Source: Natronohydrobacter sp. | GTDB lineage: Bacteria; Pseudomonadota; Alphaproteobacteria; Rhodobacterales; Rhodobacteraceae | Direction: 5' to 3' | Length of the DNA: 5,321 nt | Assembly: GCA_007118445.1 (NCBI GenBank) | Contig: SKRP01000299.1 | Location: 1 to 5,321, forward strand | Part shown: positions 1-4,902 of the stretch, piece after piece | Layout: each line of letters starts with the position of its first letter | Position numbering within the stretch: the first letter of the stretch is position 1 | Position numbers and translations under genes: made by a program | The notes under the pieces: generated by a model | Told to the model about the DNA's origin: nothing | The model's input: only the letters and a program-made list of their open reading frames with translations | The model's database searches: none

Positions 1-250
1 CGCCGCTTTCCATCGACAGCATCTGCCCCAGCTTCATCGCCGCCCCGCGCAGATGCGCGAGGCCCCCTGCGACCCGCACCGCATTGGCGGGGTTCAAGGC
101 CGCCGCCGCCAGATCAGGCCGGTTGCCGCGCAGCATCTGGCCCAGCGCGCCGCCCAGCGTCGACCCCAGCACGCCCCCGGCGACACGGCCAAGATGCAGG
201 TTGCGCGACAGGGCGCGTTCGGGGACAGGGCGCGGGGTGAACTCACTCAT
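1..250 (-). CDS. ABC1/AarF (UbiB/ADCK3-like) atypical kinase family protein, N-terminal part
   Basis: This is the first 83 codons of a gene that continues past the left edge; family members are usually about 430-550 residues. The visible part carries the hallmark of the ABC1 family: an N-terminal segment ERALSRNLHLGRVAGG (residues 11-26), a Gly/Ala/Leu-rich stretch, then RGAAMKLGQMLSM (residues 68-80) with the KxGQ motif at K73-Q76. In COQ8/ADCK3 and UbiB this motif folds over the active site of the atypical protein-kinase-like domain, and members support ubiquinone biosynthesis at the membrane. The kinase lobes themselves lie outside the window, so catalytic residues cannot be checked. The sequence resembles the ADCK3-like AarF branch more than classical UbiB, so no symbol is given. 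The ATG at 250 is the first in-frame start after an upstream stop; no clear Shine-Dalgarno precedes it. It lies 46 bases beyond the tRNA-Asp terminator, on the same strand. Confidence 0.85.
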   Translation of the reverse strand, partial: MSEFTPRPVPERALSRNLHLGRVAGGVLGSTLGGALGQMLRGNRPDLAAAALNPANAVRVAGGLAHLRGAAMKLGQMLSMESG

Positions 251-295
251 GCAGGCGGAAATGGCGTGCCGCGTGTAAAAGTCGAGAACCAAAAC

Positions 296-325
296 AAAAC
301 CCCCGCCCAAAGGGCGAGGGTTTTT
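296..325 (-). terminator. Rho-independent terminator after tRNA-Asp
   Basis: Read on the minus strand, AAAA-CCCTCGCCC (320-312) pairs with GGGCGGGGG-TTTT (308-300 and onward) around a TTT loop, giving nine stem pairs with one G-T wobble, followed by TTTTGTTTT. It starts 5 bases beyond the CCA end of the tRNA gene, exactly where its terminator should be. On the plus strand the stem has one C-A mismatch but ends in five T, so it may also stop antisense transcription. It lies 46 bases before the ABC1 kinase start, so it separates that gene from the tRNA unless read-through occurs. Confidence 0.85.
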
Positions 326-330
326 GAAAG

Positions 331-407
331 TGGCGCGGTTGACGGGGCTCGAACCCGCGACCCCCGGCGTGACAGGCCGGTACTCTAACCAACTGAGCTA
401 CAACCGC
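331..407 (-). tRNA. tRNA-Asp (anticodon GUC)
   Basis: A 77-base gene with encoded CCA. On the minus strand the acceptor arm GCGGTTG (407-401) pairs with CAACCGC, followed by discriminator G (334) and CCA (333-331). The D-arm contains GCTCAGTTGGTTAGAGT. The anticodon arm is CCGGC-CTGTCAC-GCCGG, placing anticodon GTC at 373-371. The T-arm is GCGGG-TTCGAGC-CCCGT, with one terminal G-T pair. Discriminator G73 and GUC are expected identity elements for aspartyl-tRNA synthetase. The G34 of this anticodon makes it a natural substrate for the Tgt enzyme encoded about 1.5 kb upstream. It has its own promoter and terminator. Confidence 0.97.
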
Positions 408-418
408 GCGGTAGGGGC

Positions 419-447
419 GATCTACGCAATCCCCCTGCCCGCGTCAA
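419..447 (-). promoter_or_regulatory. Predicted sigma-70-type promoter of tRNA-Asp
   Basis: On the minus strand TTGACG (447-442, five of six matches to TTGACA) is followed by a 17-base spacer and TAGATC (424-419, a weak -10 with conserved T, A and A). The -10 ends 11 bases before the mature tRNA 5' end, giving a leader of only a few bases. The discriminator reads GCCCC, a GC-rich type known from stringently controlled stable-RNA promoters in other bacteria. The T-rich stretch upstream of the -35 could act as a weak UP element. The -35 is the main support; the -10 is poor by E. coli standards but tolerable for alphaproteobacteria. Confidence 0.65.
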
Positions 448-482
448 GCATAAAGCGACCAGAAATCTGCGCAACGCGGGCA
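436..482. repeat. Perfect 9-bp inverted repeat in the pssA-tRNA-Asp spacer
   Basis: TGCCCGCGT at 436-444 is the exact reverse complement of ACGCGGGCA at 474-482, with 29 bases between the arms. The left arm overlaps the -35 hexamer of the tRNA-Asp promoter (442-447), and the right arm ends 4 bases from the pssA stop codon. As RNA from pssA it would form a GC-rich hairpin without a following U-tract, so it is not a standard intrinsic terminator. It could be an mRNA 3'-end stabilising structure, a Rho-assisted end, a protein-binding site, or chance in GC-rich DNA. Confidence 0.55.
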
Positions 483-486
483 AAAT

Positions 487-1221
487 CTAGGGACCCGTTG
501 CAGCGCGTTTCTGCCGCAGCGCAAGCCAAGCCAGCACGGCCAGATAAACCAGATCGGCAATGACAAAGGTCAGCCATGTGCGCAGGAACAACAAGCCGAC
601 AAAGGCACTCATGCCAATCAACACCCAGATTGCATTTTCCCGTGCGATCCGCATTGCCTTGATCGACGGTGTCGGCAGGCGCGACACCATCAACAGCCCC
701 ACCCCCGCCAGATAGAGCGCCACCAGCACGGGCGCGCGGGACGGATCGACCAGATCAGCGAGGCCCAGAAACACCGGCAGCAGCCCCAGCATCGCCCCCG
801 CAGGCGCAGGCACGCCCACGAAATGCCGCTTGGGCGCTTCATCCGGGGCGGTGCGCGAGATATTGAACCGCGCCAGTCGCAGGCAGGCACAGACCGCAAA
901 GACCAGCACGAAAATCCAGCCCACCCCGGCGAATGGCCCGGCCAGCGCATAGCCGAAGACCAGTATTCCCGGCGCGACCCCGAAGCTGACGAAATCGGCG
1001 AAACTGTCGAGTTCCGCCCCGAAGGAACTGGCCGCATTCAGCTTGCGCGCCAGCATCCCGTCAAACGCGTCCATCACCGCGGCAAAGATGATCAGCGCCG
1101 CTGCCAGCTCGAACCGTTCGTCAAAGGTGAAACGGATCGCACTGAGGCCCGCGCACATGCCCAGGATTGTCACCAGATTGGGCACCAGTTGCAACAGCGG
1201 CAGGCGGTCGCGGGTGGCCAT
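487..1221 (-). CDS. pssA: CDP-diacylglycerol--serine O-phosphatidyltransferase (phosphatidylserine synthase)
   Basis: This 244-residue integral membrane enzyme transfers the phosphatidyl group from CDP-diacylglycerol to L-serine, giving phosphatidylserine and CMP, the first step toward phosphatidylethanolamine. The CDP-alcohol phosphotransferase signature DGx2ARx8Gx3Dx3D is complete: D54, G55, A58, R59, G68, D72 and D76, where the aspartates bind the metal and D76 is the expected base. Further features typical of type II (Bacillus-like, membrane-embedded) PssA are LRLARFN (114-120), FVGVPAPAGA (134-143) and VSRLPTPSIK (179-188). Several hydrophobic segments, roughly at 11-28, 38-52, 76-93, 97-114, 140-158, 163-180, 197-213 and 217-235, fit a polytopic protein. 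The ATG lies one base after the psd stop, with GAGG (1234-1231) 9 bases upstream inside psd, so translational coupling with psd is likely. Length matches the family. Confidence 0.96.
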   Translation of the reverse strand: MATRDRLPLLQLVPNLVTILGMCAGLSAIRFTFDERFELAAALIIFAAVMDAFDGMLARKLNAASSFGAELDSFADFVSFGVAPGILVFGYALAGPFAGVGWIFVLVFAVCACLRLARFNISRTAPDEAPKRHFVGVPAPAGAMLGLLPVFLGLADLVDPSRAPVLVALYLAGVGLLMVSRLPTPSIKAMRIARENAIWVLIGMSAFVGLLFLRTWLTFVIADLVYLAVLAWLALRQKRAATGP

Positions 1222-1222
1222 G

Positions 1223-1921
1223 TCAGCGCGCCTCGGCGATCCGGCGGGGCTCTAGGCTGGTCAGATCCGCGATCACGGTTTCAGCCGAAATCATCGTCTG
1301 GCCCAGCGCCACCAGCGGCTGCACACCTTCGGGCAGATAGACATCGACGCGGCTGCCGAAACGGATCATGCCGAAACGCGCGCCGGTCTGCAGGTCCGAG
1401 CCTTCCTCGACCTCGCACAGGATCCGCCGCGCGACCAGCCCGGCGATCTGCACCACCGCGACCTTGCGCCCGTCGGCCATTTCGATGGCCATCGAATTGC
1501 GCTCATTATCCACGCTCGCCTTGTCGAGCGAGGCATTCAGGAACTTCCCCGGACGATAGGCAATCTTGCTGATCCGCCCCCCGATGGGTGCGCGGTTCAC
1601 ATGGCAGTTGAACACATTCATGAAGACCGAAACCCGCGTCAGCGCCTGATCGCCCATCTCCAGCTCGGCAGGGGGCACAGCTGGTTCGATGAGCGAGATC
1701 ACCCCATCCGCCGGGCTGACCAGCAGCCCCTCGCGAATCGGGGTCTGGCGCTCGGGGTCGCGGAAGAAATAATAGCACCAGACCGTCAGCCCGACCCCGA
1801 TCCAGCCCAGCGGTTGCCAGATCCAGAACAGCGCAACAGTCACCACCGCAAAGATGCTGATGAACTTGGTGCCCTCCTTGTGGATCGGTTTCACCACGGT
1901 CGAGAGCATGTCCTGCGCCAT
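1223..1921 (-). CDS. psd: Phosphatidylserine decarboxylase proenzyme (short form)
   Basis: This 232-residue proenzyme decarboxylates phosphatidylserine, the PssA product, to phosphatidylethanolamine at the inner membrane. It belongs to the short Psd type found in rhizobia and related alphaproteobacteria. That type cleaves itself at a Gly-Ser bond instead of the LGST site of the E. coli enzyme; here the site is RFGSR with G189/S190, and S190 becomes the pyruvoyl group at the start of a 43-residue alpha chain. Other conserved blocks are FFRDPER (52-58), SPADG (69-73), FMNVFNCHVNRAP (100-112, with H107), YRPGKFLNA (122-130) and QIAGLVARRI (158-167). Residues about 19-53 hold two hydrophobic segments that should anchor it in the membrane. 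The start at 1921 is set by GAGGAG 6 bases upstream. It follows tgt by 10 bases and precedes pssA by one base. It is intact, with no missing key residues. Confidence 0.96.
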   Translation of the reverse strand: MAQDMLSTVVKPIHKEGTKFISIFAVVTVALFWIWQPLGWIGVGLTVWCYYFFRDPERQTPIREGLLVSPADGVISLIEPAVPPAELEMGDQALTRVSVFMNVFNCHVNRAPIGGRISKIAYRPGKFLNASLDKASVDNERNSMAIEMADGRKVAVVQIAGLVARRILCEVEEGSDLQTGARFGMIRFGSRVDVYLPEGVQPLVALGQTMISAETVIADLTSLEPRRIAEAR

Positions 1922-1927
1922 TCCAGT

Positions 1928-1933
1928 CTCCTC
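1928..1933 (-). promoter_or_regulatory. Ribosome binding site of psd, overlapping the tgt stop codon
   Basis: GAGGAG on the minus strand lies 6 bases before the psd ATG and overlaps the tgt TGA (1934-1932). It is the clearest Shine-Dalgarno in the operon. It fixes the psd start and suggests that ribosomes finishing tgt can reinitiate on psd. Confidence 0.8.
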
Positions 1934-3056
1934 AAATCGGCTCGATATCGCCCTGCGCGCGCTGCGCGTGAAACGCAGTCACGAAAGCGGCCAGAGTGCC
2001 CGCGCAGATCGCATCGCGCAGCCCCTGCATCAGCCGCTGGTAATACCGCAAGTTATGCCATGTCAGCAACATCGACCCTATGATCTCGTCACTCTTGATC
2101 ACATGATGCAGATAGGCGCGGCTGTAGCCCCGGCAGGCCGGGCAGTCGCAGCCTTCTTCCAGCGGGCGGGGATCATCCTTGTGGCGCGCATTGCGCAGGT
2201 TCACCGGCCCGCGTGCGGTCCAGCCCTGCCCGGTCCGCCCCGAACGCGAGGGCAGCACGCAGTCGAACATATCCACGCCGCGTTCCACGGCACCGACAAT
2301 ATCATCGGGCTTGCCCACCCCCATCAGATAGCGCGGCTTGTCCGCTGGCAGCTGTCCGGGGGCGTAATCCAGCACGCCCAGCATGGCCTCCTGCCCCTCG
2401 CCCACGGCCAGCCCGCCAATCGCGTAGCCATCGAACCCGATCGCTGCCAGCGCTTCGGCCGATTGCGCGCGCAGATCAGGCTCAAGCCCGCCTTGCTGGA
2501 TGCCGAACAGCGCATGTCCGGGCCGGTCGCCGAACGCCTCGCGCGAGCGCTGCGCCCAGCGCATCGACAGCTCCATCGAGGCCGCAATCGCGCCCCGGTC
2601 CGCAGGCAGCGCGGGGCATTCGTCGAAACACATCACGATATCCGAGCCCAGAAGACGCTGGATCTCCATCGAGCGTTCCGGCGTCAGCAGATGCTTGGAC
2701 CCGTCGATATGGCTGGCAAAGCGCACGCCCTCTTCCGTCAGCTTGCGCAAACTGGCCAGCGACATCACCTGAAACCCGCCCGAATCCGTCAGGATAGGCC
2801 GGTCCCAGTTCATGAACCTATGCAAACCGCCCAAAGCCGCGATCCGCTCGGCGGTGGGGCGCAGCATCAGATGATAGGTATTGCCCAGCAGGATATCAGC
2901 GCCCGTCTCGCGCACAGAACCCGGCAGCATCGCCTTCACGGTCGCAGCGGTGCCGACAGGCATGAAAGCGGGCGTCCGAATCGCGCCGCGCGGGGTGGAA
3001 ATCACCCCCGTCCGCGCCCGCCCGTCACGCACTGATATGTCAAACCGGAAGCCCAT
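1932..3056 (-). CDS. tgt: Queuine/preQ1 tRNA-ribosyltransferase (tRNA-guanine transglycosylase)
   Basis: This 374-residue cytosolic zinc enzyme exchanges guanine 34 of tRNA-Asp, -Asn, -His and -Tyr for preQ1, the committed tRNA step of queuosine synthesis. Key residues align with the Zymomonas mobilis enzyme: D91 in LTDSGGFQ (general acid/base, Zm D102), D145 and C147 in CFDEC (Zm D156/C158), V218 and E220 in GGLAVGEGQ (Zm V233/E235), and nucleophile D265 in DMFDCVLPSRSGR (Zm D280). Zinc ligands C303, C305, C308 and H334 correspond to Zm C318, C320, C323 and H349. The valine at 218 is the bacterial form, favouring preQ1 over queuine. Length is normal. The ATG at 3056 lies 57 bases after grpE with only a weak G-rich Shine-Dalgarno; another ATG at 3067 is out of frame. 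psd follows after 10 bases. Residue equivalences are from memory, but the spacing fits closely. Confidence 0.98.
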   Translation of the reverse strand: MGFRFDISVRDGRARTGVISTPRGAIRTPAFMPVGTAATVKAMLPGSVRETGADILLGNTYHLMLRPTAERIAALGGLHRFMNWDRPILTDSGGFQVMSLASLRKLTEEGVRFASHIDGSKHLLTPERSMEIQRLLGSDIVMCFDECPALPADRGAIAASMELSMRWAQRSREAFGDRPGHALFGIQQGGLEPDLRAQSAEALAAIGFDGYAIGGLAVGEGQEAMLGVLDYAPGQLPADKPRYLMGVGKPDDIVGAVERGVDMFDCVLPSRSGRTGQGWTARGPVNLRNARHKDDPRPLEEGCDCPACRGYSRAYLHHVIKSDEIIGSMLLTWHNLRYYQRLMQGLRDAICAGTLAAFVTAFHAQRAQGDIEPI

Positions 3057-3113
3057 CCGCGCCCCATGCCCGATCCCGGCGCAGATGCCAAGCCCTAAGC
3101 GACCGCCCCCGCA

Positions 3114-3692
3114 TCACCCCGCAGGGGTCGAGGACACCCCCACCTGCGCCGGCCGCAAAAGCTGGTCATGCAGCTTGAACCCTTCGGCCATCACCTGAAT
3201 GATCTGCCCGGCCTTTGTTCCCGGCACCGGGGCCTCGAACATCGCCTGATGCGTATGCGGATCAAACATATCGCCCACTTCCGGGCAGACCCGCTCCACA
3301 CCATGCTTGCCCAGAATATTGGTCAGCTCGCGCAGGGTCAGCTCGACCCCTTCGACCAGACCCGCTGCCGCTGCGCGGGTTTCATCAGTCGCGGCATTCA
3401 GCGCCCGCGCCAGATTGTCATAGACCGGCAGCATGTCCCGCGCGATCCGCGCGCCGCCATAAAGCTGCGCATCGCGGCGGTCCTTCTCAGCGCGCTTGCG
3501 GCTGTTCTCGGCATCGGCCAGCGCGCGCATCATCCGGTCGCGCATCTCGTCACGCTCGGCCAGGGCTGCGGCCAGTTCGGCCTCCAGCGGCGAGGGCGCT
3601 TCTTCTGCGGGCTGTCCAGGGGCGTCCTGTGGCGCATCCGCCATATCCGGGTTCAGCTTCGGTTCCGCCATGTTTCGATCTTCTTCCTTCAT
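3114..3692 (-). CDS. grpE: GrpE, nucleotide exchange factor of DnaK
   Basis: This 192-residue homodimeric cochaperone releases ADP from DnaK and so drives the DnaK-DnaJ folding cycle; it also acts as a thermosensor in model species. Residues 1-35 are an acidic, Pro/Ala-rich flexible tail. About 36-75 is a charged, heptad-like helix forming the long dimer coiled coil. Then come LPVYDNLARAL (88-98) and GVELTLRELTNILGKHGVERV (from 115), the four-helix-bundle part. The C-terminal beta domain that contacts DnaK has GDMFDPHTHQAMFE (140-153) and VMAEGFKLHDQLLRPAQVGVS (from 167). The chosen ATG (3692) overlaps the hrcA stop as ATGA, with AGGTG 6 bases upstream. A second in-frame ATG at 3671 gives a protein starting MAEPKLNPD, which looks more like family N-termini and has a purine-rich stretch upstream, so that start is a serious alternative. 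dnaK and dnaJ are not in the window. Confidence 0.97.
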   Translation of the reverse strand: MKEEDRNMAEPKLNPDMADAPQDAPGQPAEEAPSPLEAELAAALAERDEMRDRMMRALADAENSRKRAEKDRRDAQLYGGARIARDMLPVYDNLARALNAATDETRAAAAGLVEGVELTLRELTNILGKHGVERVCPEVGDMFDPHTHQAMFEAPVPGTKAGQIIQVMAEGFKLHDQLLRPAQVGVSSTPAG

Positions 3693-4768
3693 TCATTACA
3701 CCTGTCTGTCAGCACCCGCCCGACCAGCTGCGCTGTATAATCCACAATCGGCACGATCCGCCCGTAATTCAGCCGCGTCGGGCCAATCACACCCACGGCC
3801 CCGATAATCTTGCGTTCGGCGTTCATATAAGGAGAAACCACCAGAGTTGAACCCGTCAGCGAAAAAAGACGGTTCTCGGCCCCGATGAAAATGCGAACCC
3901 CCTCGCCCTGCTCGGTCAGTTCCAGAAACTCGGTAATGTCACGCTTGCGCTCCAGATCATCGAACAGGGTGCGGATACGCTCGATATCCTCAGCCGCCGC
4001 GCCCTCGTCAAGCAGATTCGCCCGACCCCGGACAATCAGCCGCGCCTCGGACGGCGCGTCTTCCTCCCAGATCGCCAGCCCCTGTTCGACCAGACTGCTG
4101 GCCAGCGCGTCGATCTCGCGGCGGTTGCGCATCATCTCGGCCTTGAACCGCGCCAGAAGCGAGGACACAGTCGCCCCCTCGATCATCGAATTCAGGTAAT
4201 TCGCCGCCTCGCGCAGCGCCGAGGGCGTGATCCCGGCAGGCGGGGTGAAAATCCGGTTCTCGACATGCCCATCGGCAAAGACCAGCACCACCAGCGCGCG
4301 CTCCGGCGACAGCGATACAAATTCAATATGCTTCACCGCCGCTTCATGCTTGGGCGACAGCACCAGCGACGCGCCCTGCGTGATCCCGCTCAGCGCGCCG
4401 CCCACCTGCTCCAGCAATCCCGCCACATCGCGTTCATTGCTGCCCAGCGTTGAATCCAGCTTTTCGCGGTCCTTCTCGTCCAGCGGGTCCACTTCCAGAA
4501 GCGAGTCCACAAACAGCCGCAACCCGGCCTGGGTCGGCACCCGCCCGGCCGACACATGCGGGCTACCCAGAAGCCCCAGATATTCCAGATCCTGCATCAC
4601 ATTGCGGATCGTCGCGGCCGAGACCTTCTCGCTCATGTCCCGCGTCAGGCTGCGCGATCCCACAGGCTGACCCGAATGCAGATAGCCCTCGACGACGCGA
4701 CGAAACACCTCGCGCGAACGGTCGGTCATTTCCGCCATCAGCACTCTGGAATCCTGTGTCCTGGCCAT
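3689..4768 (-). CDS. hrcA: Heat-inducible transcription repressor HrcA
   Basis: HrcA is a dimeric repressor that binds the CIRCE inverted repeat upstream of chaperone operons, usually groESL in this group, and is refolded by GroEL to an active state. From the ATG at 4768 the protein is 359 residues. The N-terminal winged helix-turn-helix spans about residues 14-85, with the conserved blocks VEGYLHSGQPVGSRSL (26-41), SAATIRNVMQDLEYLGLL (50-67) and SPHVSAGRVPTQAGLRLFVD (from 69). The remainder is the GAF-like dimerisation and inserted domain, ending in the typical SPYMNAERKIIGAVGVIGPTRLNY and a DYTAQLVGRVL helix. The frame also opens upstream to a GTG at 4822, but those 18 residues are Cys/Val-rich and unlike family N-termini, and GGGG sits about 10 bases before 4768. 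It overlaps grpE by 4 bases and diverges from rph. Confidence 0.96.
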   Translation of the reverse strand: MARTQDSRVLMAEMTDRSREVFRRVVEGYLHSGQPVGSRSLTRDMSEKVSAATIRNVMQDLEYLGLLGSPHVSAGRVPTQAGLRLFVDSLLEVDPLDEKDREKLDSTLGSNERDVAGLLEQVGGALSGITQGASLVLSPKHEAAVKHIEFVSLSPERALVVLVFADGHVENRIFTPPAGITPSALREAANYLNSMIEGATVSSLLARFKAEMMRNRREIDALASSLVEQGLAIWEEDAPSEARLIVRGRANLLDEGAAAEDIERIRTLFDDLERKRDITEFLELTEQGEGVRIFIGAENRLFSLTGSTLVVSPYMNAERKIIGAVGVIGPTRLNYGRIVPIVDYTAQLVGRVLTDRCNE

Positions 4769-4902
4769 ATCACACACCCCGCAGATAACTCCGACGCAAG
4801 CAACAGGGGACTGCAAAAACACACATGTTTCAAGGGCAAACAGGCTTGCATCCGCAACCTTGCCCCCTGTATCGAGACAGCATCACTCAAGAGGTATCCC
4901 CG
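4769..4902. promoter_or_regulatory. Divergent hrcA/rph intergenic regulatory region
   Basis: These 134 bases separate the divergent starts of hrcA and rph and should contain both promoters. For hrcA (minus) CTTGAAA at 4834-4828 matches the -35 of heat-shock sigma-32 promoters exactly. The best -10 partner, CCCCTGTT at 4809-4802, lies 18 bases away, longer than the usual 13-15, so the pair is doubtful. For rph (plus), TTGCAT (4846-4851) and TATCGA (4870-4875) with an 18-base spacer form a weak sigma-70 candidate. No CIRCE element (TTAGCACTC-N9-GAGTGCTAA) is present. An imperfect dyad at 4834-4865 overlaps both candidate -35 sites. Confidence 0.45.
4834..4865. repeat. Imperfect 12-bp dyad in the hrcA/rph intergenic region
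   Basis: GGGCA (4834-4838), AGG (4842-4844) and TTGC (4846-4849) pair with GCAA (4854-4857), CCT (4858-4860) and TGCCC (4861-4865) around the 4-base loop ATCC. The right arm is uninterrupted, and the left arm carries two bulges (AAC and C). It could be an operator shared by the two divergent genes or a hairpin in a leader RNA. It is not followed by a T-tract on either strand, so it is not an intrinsic terminator. Confidence 0.45.

Noticed and set aside
823..1572. 249-codon plus-strand open frame across the psd-pssA junction.
   Set aside because: It is antisense to two clearly real genes, has a low-complexity Arg/Pro/Ala composition and matches no family.
1854..3035. Long 393-codon plus-strand open frame.
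   Set aside because: It lies antisense to tgt, whose protein has all catalytic and zinc residues. The plus-strand product is rich in Arg, Ala, His and Gln with no recognisable domain, as expected for the complement of a GC-rich gene.
3116..3128. ACCCC-GCA-GGGGT hairpin at the grpE stop codon, considered as a terminator between grpE and tgt.
   Set aside because: The stem is only 5 bp, sits inside the last codons and has no T-tract after it, so it does not support a transcript end.
3168..3850. Overlapping plus-strand open frames of 190 and 211 codons opposite grpE and the end of hrcA.
   Set aside because: They are shadows of grpE/hrcA; both genes are strongly supported by conserved motifs, while the plus-strand products resemble nothing known.
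4741..4746. GCACTC at the start of hrcA, resembling half of a CIRCE element.
   Set aside because: It is inside the coding sequence, and no GAGTGC partner lies at the required 9-base spacing.
4769..4822. N-terminal extension of HrcA by 18 residues from a GTG at 4822.
   Set aside because: The added residues are unlike HrcA family N-termini, and the start would leave little room for the hrcA promoter; ATG 4768 is preferred.
4796..4870. Spaced inverted pairs GCAAGC/GCTTGC and ACAGGGG/CCCCTGT in the hrcA-rph gap.
   Set aside because: The pairs are short, more than 40 bases apart and interleaved instead of nested, so chance is the simplest explanation.
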